The notes beneath the pieces are model-generated. The model was not told where the DNA came from. It saw only the letters and a program-made list of their open reading frames with translations, and searched no databases. Positions 1 through 7,633 of a stretch of 64,000 nt of DNA are shown here, piece by piece; positions within the stretch are counted from its first letter, which is position 1, and each line of letters begins with the position of its first letter. Source of the stretch: a bacterium. GTDB lineage: Bacteria > Desulfobacterota > Binatia > HRBIN30 > CADEER01. The DNA is taken from NCBI GenBank assembly GCA_019637795.1, contig JAHBUY010000008.1, positions 310,001 through 374,000 on the forward strand, given 5' to 3'. Made by a program: the position numbers and the translations under genes.

Positions 1-2
1 CC

Positions 3-902
3 TACCGCCGCGTCGTCGCGGCACGCAGCATCGATGCGCGCATCCGCGCGCGCGGTGAGGACGGCGGCGTGGTCACCGGCTTGCTCGCCTGGCTGCGACG
101 CAGCGACGAGATCGACGGCGCCGTGGTGTCGACGATCGATCCGGCCGGTCCGCCCTGCGCGCCGGTGCCGCGGGCGGTGACGACGGTCGAGGAGATCGTC
201 GCCAGCGCGGGCTCCTGGTACACCTACTGCCCGAACAACCTGGCGCTCGAGGAGGCGGAGAAGCTCGGTCTGCAGCGCGTCGCCTTCGTTGGCGTCCCGT
301 GCCAGATCACGCCCGTGCGCAAGATGCAGACCGTCGACACCGCCTTCCTGGACAACGGGCGGAAGAAGGAAAAGCACATCGAGCGCCAGACCAGGTTCCT
401 GCGCGGCTTCGGCGAGCGCGTTGCCCTGACCATCGGCCTGCTGTGCAGCGAGGTCTTCACCTTCGACGGCCTCATGCGCGACGTCATCGAGGGCCAGCTC
501 GGCATCAGCCTGTCCGACGTGACCAAGTTCAACGTGAAGGGGAAGGTGCTGGTCGACACCCGCGACGGACGCCGGGTCGAGATTCCGCTCAAGCAGGCGC
601 AGGAATATGCGCGGCCGGAGTGCCATCACTGCGGCGACTTCTCCGCCGAGCTGGCGGACATCTCGTGCGGCGGGGTCGCCGCGACCGACTGGACGATCGT
701 CGTCCTGCGCACCGCGCGCGGCGAGGCGCTGTTCGATCGCGCCGCCGCGGACGGCATCTTCGAGGTCCGCTCGATGAGCGAATTCGAGACCTCGATGCGC
801 GTGTTGCTCCGCCTGGCGCGCAAGCAGCGCCAGCGCGTGCCCACGCCTCCGGGGCGCATGGAGACCTTCGTGCGACCCGCCGGGTTCACCAACCCGCACT
901 GA
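3..902 (+). CDS. FrhB/FdhB-family flavoprotein, 5' end outside window
   Basis: The frame is open from base 3, so the start lies upstream; 299 residues are visible. It matches the coenzyme F420 hydrogenase/dehydrogenase beta-subunit family. The N-terminal part has the GEDGGVVTGLL segment, the middle has VGVPCQI, and the C-terminal part has a CHHCGDFSAELADISCGG cluster. These proteins bind FAD and usually [4Fe-4S], and move electrons between F420 or ferredoxin and a partner. The partner cannot be told from this fragment. The next gene starts three bases after the stop, so the two are probably co-transcribed. Whether the substrate is F420 is not shown by the sequence. Confidence 0.85.
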   Translation, partial: YRRVVAARSIDARIRARGEDGGVVTGLLAWLRRSDEIDGAVVSTIDPAGPPCAPVPRAVTTVEEIVASAGSWYTYCPNNLALEEAEKLGLQRVAFVGVPCQITPVRKMQTVDTAFLDNGRKKEKHIERQTRFLRGFGERVALTIGLLCSEVFTFDGLMRDVIEGQLGISLSDVTKFNVKGKVLVDTRDGRRVEIPLKQAQEYARPECHHCGDFSAELADISCGGVAATDWTIVVLRTARGEALFDRAAADGIFEVRSMSEFETSMRVLLRLARKQRQRVPTPPGRMETFVRPAGFTNPH

Positions 903-905
903 GCC

Positions 906-2033
906 ATGCCTCCGCAGCGTGCGACAGTGACCGAATCACGTCTCGTTCGTCTGCCCAGCTCGTCGTTCGAGCGCCTGGTCGAGAGCTCGCCCGACATCGT
1001 CGTCGCCGTCGACCGCAACGGCACGGTCATCTACTACAACGACGGTGCCGAGAAGGGCCTCGGCTACACGGCCGCCGAGATTCTCGGCGACAACGTCGGC
1101 CGCCTCTATCCGTCGATGCAGGAAGCGCACCGGGTGATGGTCGCGATGCGCAACGACGATTCGGGCGGCCCCGGCAAGGTGAAGAACTTCGAGACCACCT
1201 TCGTCACTCGCTCCGGCGAGCAGTTGCCGGTCGCCATCTCGGGCTCGATCCTCTACGACGACAACGGCCTCGAGATCGGCTCGATCGGGTTCGCCAAGGA
1301 CATCCGCGAGATCCGCCAGCGCGACCGCCTGGCGACGCTCGGCGAGGTGGCGGTGGCGCTCTGCCACGAGATCAACAGCCCGCTCGAGGTGATCCTCAAC
1401 GACACCGAATTGCTGAGCGCCTTCGTCCGCCGCAAGGCGACCGACGAGGAGGCGGTGATCGAGGAGGAACGCGTCGACGCCGTGCGCCGCGAGGTGCTGA
1501 AGATCCAGGAGATCGTCAACCGCCTGGTGGAGATGGCGCGCGAGGGCCAGTACGGGACGCGCGACTATCTGGTCGGGCAGCAGATGACCGACGTGTCGCG
1601 CCCGGCGCCCAAGCCCGGGCCGCGGCGCAGCCACGGCGGCCTGGAGGGGCTACGCGTGATGGTGGTCGACGACGACCTCGGCGTCTGCCGCTCCCTGCGC
1701 GACGTCCTGCTCGCCGAAGGCTGCGAGGTGCTGGTGGCCAGCGACGGGCTGCGGGCGCTCGAGATTCTCAATCGCACCTCGGTCGACATCATCGTGAGCG
1801 ACGTCGTCATGCCCGACCTCGACGGCTACGACCTGTTCATGGAGGTCAAGCGCCGGGGCACGACCCCGGTGATCCTGATGACCGGCTACTACTACGACCG
1901 CGACCACGTCATTAAGCGCAGCCGCCTCGAGGGCCTCGAGAGCGTGATCTTCAAGAAGCCGATCGATCCGGCTCGCCTGAAGGCGATGATTCGGACGCTG
2001 ACGGGACGCGCGTCGGCGGCGGCGCCGCGGTAG
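906..2033 (+). CDS. PAS / histidine-phosphotransfer helix / receiver protein lacking a kinase ATPase domain
   Basis: 375 residues. A PAS sensor domain covers about residues 20-130. A HisKA-like H-box (CHEINSP, His154) follows with a helical segment to about 215. A CheY-like receiver covers about 248-370, with the acidic pair near VVDDD, phospho-acceptor Asp299 (SDVVMPD) and Lys in FKKP. No HATPase_c N, G1 or G2 box lies between the H-box and the receiver, so the protein cannot phosphorylate itself as a normal hybrid kinase would. It may work as a phosphorelay or dimerising response regulator. It starts three bases after the FrhB-family gene. Its 3' end overlaps the convergent gene by 83 bp. 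Confidence 0.8.
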   Translation: MPPQRATVTESRLVRLPSSSFERLVESSPDIVVAVDRNGTVIYYNDGAEKGLGYTAAEILGDNVGRLYPSMQEAHRVMVAMRNDDSGGPGKVKNFETTFVTRSGEQLPVAISGSILYDDNGLEIGSIGFAKDIREIRQRDRLATLGEVAVALCHEINSPLEVILNDTELLSAFVRRKATDEEAVIEEERVDAVRREVLKIQEIVNRLVEMAREGQYGTRDYLVGQQMTDVSRPAPKPGPRRSHGGLEGLRVMVVDDDLGVCRSLRDVLLAEGCEVLVASDGLRALEILNRTSVDIIVSDVVMPDLDGYDLFMEVKRRGTTPVILMTGYYYDRDHVIKRSRLEGLESVIFKKPIDPARLKAMIRTLTGRASAAAPR

Positions 2034-2448
2034 GCGTCGTGACCTCCGCGGTGGCCGTCACGGTCGGCGCGGCAGCGACCTGCAGGACGAACGGCCCCTG
2101 GTCGCCGGCGATGGTGACACGGTCCTGCTCGATCGCCGTCAATTGGCCGAGCCCTTTCAGGATCTGCCCCGTGCGCACCAGCTCGCTGTGCCCGTTGGGG
2201 GCGACGATGACGGCGTACGCGACGTCACCCACCACGGTGCCGGCGAGCCGGTACCCGGCGGCGGCACGCGGCAGCGCGCCGGTCGGCGTCGGCGTCGCCT
2301 CGGGCGTGACGGTGACGCTGGGCGTCGCGGTCGCTGGCGGTTCCGGGGGCGGCGCATGATGGGCGCGCCACAGCAGCCAGGTGCCGAGCGCCAGCACGAC
2401 ACCGATGCAGACCGACAGAATCAATCCGATGGCGCGGTCGGCGTTCAT
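1951..2448 (-). CDS. GspC/PilP-like single-pass inner-membrane protein
   Basis: 165 residues. A short cytoplasmic N-terminus is followed by one membrane helix at about residues 7-27 (LILSVCIGVVLALGTWLLW). Next come a Pro/Thr linker (to about 60) and a domain at about 65-125 (YRLAGTVVGDV, then SELVRTGQILKGL, then DRVTIAGDQGPFVL). This layout resembles the HR domain of GspC, the type II secretion linker protein, but the C-terminal PDZ or coiled-coil domain is replaced by a low-complexity Thr/Pro/Ser tail. No other secretion gene is in the window. The tail overlaps the 3' end of the convergent PAS/receiver gene. The family assignment rests on remote similarity. Confidence 0.6.
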   Translation of the reverse strand: MNADRAIGLILSVCIGVVLALGTWLLWRAHHAPPPEPPATATPSVTVTPEATPTPTGALPRAAAGYRLAGTVVGDVAYAVIVAPNGHSELVRTGQILKGLGQLTAIEQDRVTIAGDQGPFVLQVAAAPTVTATAEVTTPTAAPPPTRVPSASESSPSGEPDRSAS

Positions 2449-2469
2449 CGCCGCGGCGCCTCCGGGTTG

Positions 2470-2940
2470 GTGCTCGCCTGGGCGCCGGTGCTCGGCTGGA
2501 TCGCGGTCATCGCCTCGTTGTCGGGGGAGCGGTTCTCGGACGCCCAGACCGCGGCGTGGTTGGCCGGGGCGCCATTCGTGGCCAGCCTGGGCGTACCGCC
2601 CACACTCATCGACACCGCGAACCTGATCCTACGGAAGAGCACGCATTTCGTCGAGTACGCGATCCTCGCGGCCCTGACCTGTCGCGCGCTCGGCATGGGC
2701 GCGATGGTCCGTTCGCGGCGCGGGCGCGTGCTCGGCGCGGTGCTGTTGGCGGTCGCCGTCGCGGCCGCCGACGAAGTGCACCAGACCTTCACGCTCACCC
2801 GCACCGGGCGGGCGCACGATGTCCTGCTCGACGCCGCCGGGGCGCTGGGCGGCGCGCTCCTCGCCGCGCGGATGCGGCGGCGCGGTCACTCGCGCGCGGC
2901 CGGCGCGCCCAGTGGACGTCCGGCGCGCGCGCAACCTTGA
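2470..2940 (+). CDS. VanZ-like membrane protein
   Basis: About 156 residues with four predicted membrane segments. It carries the VanZ-family signatures KSTHFVEYAILAAL (about residue 57) and DEVHQTFTLTRTGRAHDVLLD (about 100-120). The family includes the teicoplanin-resistance protein VanZ, but most members are of unknown function in envelope biology. No ATG is available. GTG at 2470 (or TTG 2467) is the first usable start in frame and lies 22 bases from the divergent GspC-like start, so the two may share a promoter region. The C-terminus is Arg/Ala-rich. Confidence 0.75.
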   Translation: MLAWAPVLGWIAVIASLSGERFSDAQTAAWLAGAPFVASLGVPPTLIDTANLILRKSTHFVEYAILAALTCRALGMGAMVRSRRGRVLGAVLLAVAVAAADEVHQTFTLTRTGRAHDVLLDAAGALGGALLAARMRRRGHSRAAGAPSGRPARAQP

Positions 2941-2983
2941 CAGCGGCGCCTGGCCCGGCCATGTCGGCGCTGGAGGCAGGGAC

Positions 2984-3631
2984 GTGGGGCTGGCTCATCG
3001 GCAGGCGGCGCGGCGGCGGGTGTTGTTGCGCCACGAGCGGGCGCTGTGGACGCAGGGCCTGCAGCGCGTTGCCGGAGTCGACGAGGTGGGTGTCGGTCCG
3101 CTCGCCGGGCCGCTGGTCGCGGCCGCCGTCATCCTGCCGCGGGAGTGCGAGATCCGCGGCATCGACGATTCGAAGAAGCTGAGCCCGGCGCGCCGCGAGG
3201 CGCTCGGGGCGGAGATCGAAGCAGCCGCGATCGCGATCGGCATCGGCGTGGTCGAGGTGCGCGATGTCGAGCGCCTCAACACCTACTGGGCGTCGATCGA
3301 AGCCATGCGCCGCGCCGTCGCCGCACTCTCGGTGGCGCCCGAGCAACTCCTGCTGGATGCCCGCCGCATCCCGGGTCTGGCGGTGCCGCAGGTGGCGCTG
3401 GTGAAGGGCGATGCGCGCAGCTACTCGATCGCGGCGGCGTCGATCGTCGCCAAGGTGGCGCGCGACGCGATGATGACCGAGCTCGATCAGCGCTACCCAG
3501 TCTACGGGTTCGCCCGCCACATGGGCTACGGCACCGCCGAGCACCTCGCCGCCCTGGAGCGCCACGGCCCGTGCCCGGCCCACCGGCGATCGTTCCTGCC
3601 GGTGGCCCAGGCGCGGCTGCCGGGATTCTGA
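2984..3631 (+). CDS. rnhB: Ribonuclease HII
   Basis: 215 residues. RNase HII cleaves the RNA strand of RNA-DNA hybrids and nicks at single ribonucleotides in DNA. The catalytic Asp33-Glu34 pair sits in GVDEVGVGPLAGP. The DSKKL segment, a later LLLDAR acidic position and the SIAAASIVAKVARD segment are all present, as is the C-terminal Y-G-F-x-x-H-x-G-Y-G-T loop. Length is normal for the family. The GTG start is chosen because a GGAGG Shine-Dalgarno (2972-2976) precedes it by seven bases; the open frame continues upstream but without family similarity. Confidence 0.93.
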   Translation: MGLAHRQAARRRVLLRHERALWTQGLQRVAGVDEVGVGPLAGPLVAAAVILPRECEIRGIDDSKKLSPARREALGAEIEAAAIAIGIGVVEVRDVERLNTYWASIEAMRRAVAALSVAPEQLLLDARRIPGLAVPQVALVKGDARSYSIAAASIVAKVARDAMMTELDQRYPVYGFARHMGYGTAEHLAALERHGPCPAHRRSFLPVAQARLPGF

Positions 3632-3641
3632 AGGGCGGGCC

Positions 3642-3715
3642 GTTACGCTGCCAGGCTGTTGGCGGTTCGGGGCAGAGACTCCGGACCCCGACGGCGAACA
3701 GCCTGGCAGCGTGAC
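3642..3715. repeat. 19-bp inverted repeat between rnhB and the E2 gene
   Basis: Arms 3642-3660 and 3697-3715 pair over 19 bp with one mismatch around a 36-base loop. It lies 11 bases after the rnhB stop and before the E2 promoter. There is no following T-run, so it is not a textbook intrinsic terminator. It could be a Rho-type or transcript-stability hairpin, or a remnant of a repetitive element. Confidence 0.8.
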
Positions 3716-3729
3716 AGGCTGACCAGCGG

Positions 3730-3758
3730 CTGCCTTCTCGCCCGCGCCGTCCTATACT
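3730..3758 (+). promoter_or_regulatory. Candidate leaderless promoter of the E2 gene
   Basis: A TATACT box (3753-3758; five of six consensus bases) lies exactly six bases before ATG 3765, with a weak -35 (CTGCCT, 3730-3735) 17 bases upstream. Transcription would start at or next to the A of the ATG, giving a leaderless message. No Shine-Dalgarno is present. The same geometry is seen at 24399-24404 and 25315-25320. Confidence 0.55.
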
Positions 3759-3764
3759 GCGGCC

Positions 3765-5058
3765 ATGTCGATCGACGTCCGCATGCCGAAGCTGAGCGAC
3801 ACCATGGAGTCCGGTGTCATCATCCGCTGGATGAAGGCGCCCGGCGATCCGGTGGCCAAGGGCGATCCTTTGGCCGAGGTGGAGACCGACAAAGCCGATG
3901 TCGAGCTGGAGGCGTCGGAGAGCGGCGTGCTGCGCGAGATCAAGATTCCCGAGGGGCAGAGCGCGACCGTCGGGGCGGTGATCGCGGTGCTCGCGTCCGG
4001 CGACGAGGGTGTCGGCGATGGCGCCGCCTCGCGGCCGGCGCCGGGCGCGCCCGCGGCCCGCCGCGAGGCGCCACCGGTGGCCGCGGCGCCGGCGCCGCGG
4101 CCGCCGCGTGAAAAGCCCGGCGGCGCCGGCCGCGCCGCGGCCGAGTGCGGCGCCGTCACCCGTCGCGCCGGCGTCGGCGGTGCGCGCCTCGCCGCTGGCA
4201 TGGCGGATGGCGGATGCGGCCGGGGTCGATCTCGGCAACGTGCGCGGCTCGGGGCCGGGCGGGCGCATTCTCAAGCGCGACGTCGAAACGGCCGCGCGCG
4301 CCGCGGCGCCGCCGCCGGCGGCGCGCGAGCCCGCGGAATCGCAGCGCGAAGAGGCGCCGGCCGCGCTGCCAGCCGGCAGTCGGCGCGAGGAGATCTCGCG
4401 CATGCGGGCGACGGTGGCGCGGCGGATGACCGAGGCCAAGCGCGAGATCCCGCATTTCTACGTCACCGCCGAGATCGACATGACCGAGGCGATGGCCCTG
4501 CGCGAGTCGATCCGCCGCCGCGAGACGATGCCGGGCCTCACCGTCACCCATCTGCTGGTGCGGGCGTTGTCGATCGGCCTGGTGCGCCATCCGCACGTCA
4601 ACGCCTCGTGGCAGGAGGGCGGCATCATCGTCCATGACGACGTCAACATCGGCATCGCGGTCGCGGTCGACGACGGCCTGGTGGTGCCGGTCCTGCACCG
4701 GGTGCAGACGCTCAGCCTGGGCGAGATCGCCGCCGCCGCCGGCGAGCTCACCGAGAAGGCCCGCCACGGCCGCTTCGGTGGCGAGGATCTCACCGGCGCG
4801 ACGTTCAGCCTGTCCAATGTCGGCATGCTCGACGTCGAGGAGCTGACGGCGGTGATCAATCCGCCCAACGCGGCGATCCTCGCCACCGGCGCGGTGAAGG
4901 AGCGGCCGATCGCGCGCGACGGCCAACTGGCGATCGCCAAGACGCTGCGCGCCACGCTGTCGTGCGATCACCGGGTCCTGAACGGCCTCGAGGGCGGCCG
5001 GTTCCTCGTCGAGCTGAAGAGCATCCTCGAGAACCCGGTCAGCCTGTTGCTGGAGTAG
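3765..5058 (+). CDS. Dihydrolipoamide acyltransferase (E2) of a 2-oxoacid dehydrogenase complex, frameshifted
   Basis: The lipoyl domain (residues 1-77, lipoyl-Lys43 in ETDKADVE) reads in one frame. The E3/E1-binding domain (SPLAWRMADAAGVDL, then GSGPGGRILKRDV) and the catalytic domain read in the +1 frame through the stop at 5056-5058. The frames join in the Ala/Pro linker near 4110-4118. Removing one base from AAAA (4111-4114) restores a continuous reading, so this is either a one-base insertion, a sequencing error or a damaged gene. The catalytic motif is CDHRVLNG: the His is present (codon 4969-4971) but Asn replaces the usual Asp of HxxxDG. The gene precedes lipB and lipA, the genes that supply its cofactor. 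No E1 gene is adjacent. Confidence 0.85.
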
Positions 5059-5063
5059 TGGGC

Positions 5064-5741
5064 ATGGGTGCGATCGCCGCTGCGACCGGCGCCGTGGCGG
5101 CGCCGCCGCTGCAGGTACGGCGCCTCGGGCGCCGCCCGTACGAGGAGGTGCTGGCGTTGCAGGAGGATCTGCTGGCGCGCGTTGCCGCCGGCGGGCCGGA
5201 GACGGTCCTGCTGCTCGAACATCCGCCGGTGTACACCCTCGGCCGCGGCGCCGACGCTGCCGATCTGCGTGGCGCGCCGGAGCGCCTGGGCGTGCCGTGG
5301 GTGCGCGTCGGTCGCGGCGGCGGCGCCACCTTCCACGGGCCCGGGCAGCTCGTCGCCTATCCGATCGTGCGCCTGCGCGCCGCCGGCCGCGACGTGTCGG
5401 GCTACGTCTGCGCGCTCGAGCGGGCGCTGATCGACACCTGCGCCGCGTTCGGCGTGGCGGCGCGCGCGCCCAGCGGTCAGATCGGCGTGTGGGCGGGAGG
5501 GCGCAAGATCGCCTCCGTCGGCATCGGCGTGCGGCGCGGCGTCGCCTATCACGGGATCGCGCTCAACGTCGCCACCGACCTGGCCTACTTCGACGCCATC
5601 ACGGTCTGCCGCAGTGACGGGCTGCGACTAATCAACCTGGGCGCGCTGTGCACGCCGCCGCCGGCGCTGGATGCAGTGGGCGACGCCTTCGCTCGCGCCC
5701 TGGCCGCGCGGCTGGATCGCGCCATCGCCGAGGTGCCATGA
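5064..5741 (+). CDS. lipB: Octanoyl-[acyl carrier protein]:protein transferase
   Basis: 225 residues. LipB transfers octanoate from acyl carrier protein to the lipoyl domains of E2 proteins and GcvH, in the cytoplasm. Family marks are EHPPVYTLGR (about residue 52), GRGGGATFHGPGQLVAYP (about 83-100), catalytic Lys148 in GGRKIAS and acyl-accepting Cys182 in ITVCRSDG; the usual segment is xPCG. ATG 5064 is taken as the start. A GTG at 5058 overlaps the E2 stop and is an alternative. The gene lies between E2 and lipA, with a 4-base ATGA overlap to lipA, so the three probably form one operon. Confidence 0.93.
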   Translation: MGAIAAATGAVAAPPLQVRRLGRRPYEEVLALQEDLLARVAAGGPETVLLLEHPPVYTLGRGADAADLRGAPERLGVPWVRVGRGGGATFHGPGQLVAYPIVRLRAAGRDVSGYVCALERALIDTCAAFGVAARAPSGQIGVWAGGRKIASVGIGVRRGVAYHGIALNVATDLAYFDAITVCRSDGLRLINLGALCTPPPALDAVGDAFARALAARLDRAIAEVP

Positions 5742-6595
5742 TGGCCGTGACCCGGCGCCATCCCGAGTGGCTCAAGGTGCGTGCCCCCGGGGGCGACGCG
5801 TACGCGTCGACCAAGCAGGTGGTGCAGTCGCTGGATCTCCACACCGTCTGCGAGGAGGCGCGCTGCCCGAACCTGGGCGAGTGCTGGGGGCAGCGCACGG
5901 CGACGTTCATGTTGCTCGGCGACGTCTGCACTCGCAACTGCGGCTACTGCGCCGTCGCCCATGGACGGCCGGCGGCGGTCGATCCGCACGAGCCGGAGCG
6001 CGTCGCCGCCGGCGTCGAGCGACTCGGCCTGCGCCACGTCGTCGTCACGTCGGTGGATCGCGACGACCTGCCGGACGGCGGCGCCGGCCACTTCGCCGCC
6101 ACCGCGCGGGCGATCAAGCGCCGCCAGCCCGGCTGCACGGTCGAGGTGCTGACCCCGGACTTCAAGGGCAACCTCGAGGCGCTGGCCGAGGTGGTCGAGG
6201 CGCCGATCGACGTCTTCAACCACAACACCGAAACCGTGCCGCGGCTCTACAAGCTGGCGCGGCCGGGTGGCCGCTACGACCGCTGCCTGGCGATGCTCGA
6301 CGCCGCCAAGCGCCGGCGGCCGAGCCTGCTCACCAAGACCGGTCTGATGCTCGGCCTCGGCGAGGAGCCGGCGGAGGTGCTGGCGGTGCTCGCCGACCTG
6401 CGCGGCGTCGCCTGCGACATCCTCACGCTCGGCCAGTACCTGCAACCGACCCGCCAGCATCTGCCGATCGCCCGCTACCTGACGCCGGCCGAGTTCGACG
6501 AGCTCGGCAACCGCGCCCGCGCCCTGGGATTCCGCCACGTCGAATGCGGCCCACTCGTCCGCAGCTCCTACCATGCGTGGCAGCACGTGGCGTAG
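5738..6595 (+). CDS. lipA: Lipoyl synthase (radical SAM)
   Basis: 285 residues. LipA inserts two sulfur atoms into protein-bound octanoate to make lipoate. Both clusters are visible: the auxiliary cluster C38-x4-C43-x5-C49 (CEEARCPNLGEC) and the radical SAM cluster C64-x3-C68-x2-C71 (CTRNCGYC). FNHNTET (about residue 165), LTKTGLMLGLGE and C-terminal RSSYHA, which supplies the Ser ligand, are all in place. The ATG overlaps the lipB stop (ATGA), indicating translational coupling. With lipB and E2 this gives a complete endogenous lipoylation route. Confidence 0.96.
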   Translation: MMAVTRRHPEWLKVRAPGGDAYASTKQVVQSLDLHTVCEEARCPNLGECWGQRTATFMLLGDVCTRNCGYCAVAHGRPAAVDPHEPERVAAGVERLGLRHVVVTSVDRDDLPDGGAGHFAATARAIKRRQPGCTVEVLTPDFKGNLEALAEVVEAPIDVFNHNTETVPRLYKLARPGGRYDRCLAMLDAAKRRRPSLLTKTGLMLGLGEEPAEVLAVLADLRGVACDILTLGQYLQPTRQHLPIARYLTPAEFDELGNRARALGFRHVECGPLVRSSYHAWQHVA

Positions 6596-6634
6596 TCGCC
6601 CGCCCCTGGCGCTCCCGCTCGGGGCGGATGGTGA

Positions 6635-7444
6635 TCAGCTCCGCCGCGCCAGCACCTCGACGTGGCCGATCGAGAAGAAGGCGTCGGGCAACTGGCCCCA
6701 GCGGCGCAGACCGTCGGCGATCCACTGCAACTCGGCGCGGTCGGCGATTCCGTACGCGACTGCCTTGGCGGCCAGGTTCGAGTGCAGCGTGCGCTCGGCC
6801 CACGATTCGGCCCAGAGCCGGGGCGACTCGTAGCCCGGGAAGGTCCAGGTGGTGCCGCTGACCTGCGGATCGGTGAACCCGGCCTGCTTCACCCAGCCGT
6901 ACAGGTGACGACCGGCATCCGGCTCGCCGCCGTTGCGCCGGGCGACGGCGCGATAGACCTCGAGCCAACGGGTGAGCTCGTCCGCCGCGGGGTTCCAGGT
7001 GCAGATGCCATAGTCGCTGTCGCGCAGGGCGACGATGCCGCCGGAGGCGAGCAGGCGACGCATGGCGCCCAGGACCGCCAGCGGATCGGCCACGTGCTGC
7101 AGGACCTGGTGCGCATAGACGACATCGAAGCCGCCCGGCCGGTCGAGGCTCAACACGTCGGCCTGCTCGACGCGCAGGTTGGCCGCTCCCTCGGTCGCGG
7201 CGCGCTCGCGGGCCTGGGCGACGACGTCGGCCCCCAGATCGATGGCCAGCACCGGCCCCGGCGCCACCGCCGCCGCCAGTCCGACGCTGATCGATCCCGG
7301 CCCGCAGCCGACGTCGAGCAGTCGCATCCCGGGACGCAGGTGCGGGAGGAGGAAGCGCGCTGCCTCCGCCGCCGTGCGTTTGCGATGCTGGCTGACCACC
7401 GACTCGTGATGACCATGCGTGTAGGTTTCGAGCGCGTCCGCCAT
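6635..7444 (-). CDS. Class I SAM-dependent methyltransferase
   Basis: 269 residues. It has a Rossmann methyltransferase fold, with motif I LLDVGCGPGSISVGLA at about residues 42-57. An acidic residue closes strand 2 (LAIDLGAD) and motif post-I follows (RVEQADVLSLD, then FDVVYAHQVLQHVADP). It resembles UbiE/Methyltransf_11 and Methyltransf_25 proteins that act on small molecules. The substrate cannot be deduced. The gene is convergent with lipA, 39 bases apart, and has no operon partner. No clear Shine-Dalgarno is seen before ATG 7444. Confidence 0.8.
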   Translation of the reverse strand: MADALETYTHGHHESVVSQHRKRTAAEAARFLLPHLRPGMRLLDVGCGPGSISVGLAAAVAPGPVLAIDLGADVVAQARERAATEGAANLRVEQADVLSLDRPGGFDVVYAHQVLQHVADPLAVLGAMRRLLASGGIVALRDSDYGICTWNPAADELTRWLEVYRAVARRNGGEPDAGRHLYGWVKQAGFTDPQVSGTTWTFPGYESPRLWAESWAERTLHSNLAAKAVAYGIADRAELQWIADGLRRWGQLPDAFFSIGHVEVLARRS

Positions 7445-7565
7445 GTGCGGTCTCTTGCCACGACTGAGCCATCACCGTCGAAGCCGTTCCATGATGGGCG
7501 AAACGCGCCGGCATCCCGCGAAATGTGACAGTCCTAGCAAGACTTTTGCCTCCGAGTTGTGTTTA

Positions 7566-7632
7566 CACCGCCTCCCGATTTTGCGATGGTGCGCGATGCA
7601 ACAGAATCGGTGAACACCATTGGGAGGCGGTG
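7566..7632 (+). promoter_or_regulatory. Hairpin that would sequester the GST ribosome-binding site
   Basis: Bases 7566-7576 (CACCGCCTCCC) are an exact reverse complement of 7622-7632 (GGGAGGCGGTG), which contains the Shine-Dalgarno of the GST gene. The stem extends by three more pairs (one G-U) to 7579/7619, giving about 14 bp and a 39-base loop. If transcription starts upstream of 7566 the stem would hide the ribosome-binding site, implying translational control. Function is inferred. Confidence 0.6.
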
Positions 7633-7633
7633 A

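Noticed and set aside
299..1915. Long Arg/Ala-rich frame on the plus strand
   Set aside because: It is a shadow of the FrhB-family and PAS/receiver genes in another frame, with no recognisable domains.
2984..2986. Upstream extension of RNase HII
   Set aside because: The open frame continues upstream, but GTG 2984 has a good Shine-Dalgarno and the family similarity begins just after it.
6596..6634. Bidirectional terminator between lipA and the methyltransferase
   Set aside because: Only a 6-bp GC inverted repeat with a long loop; not convincing.
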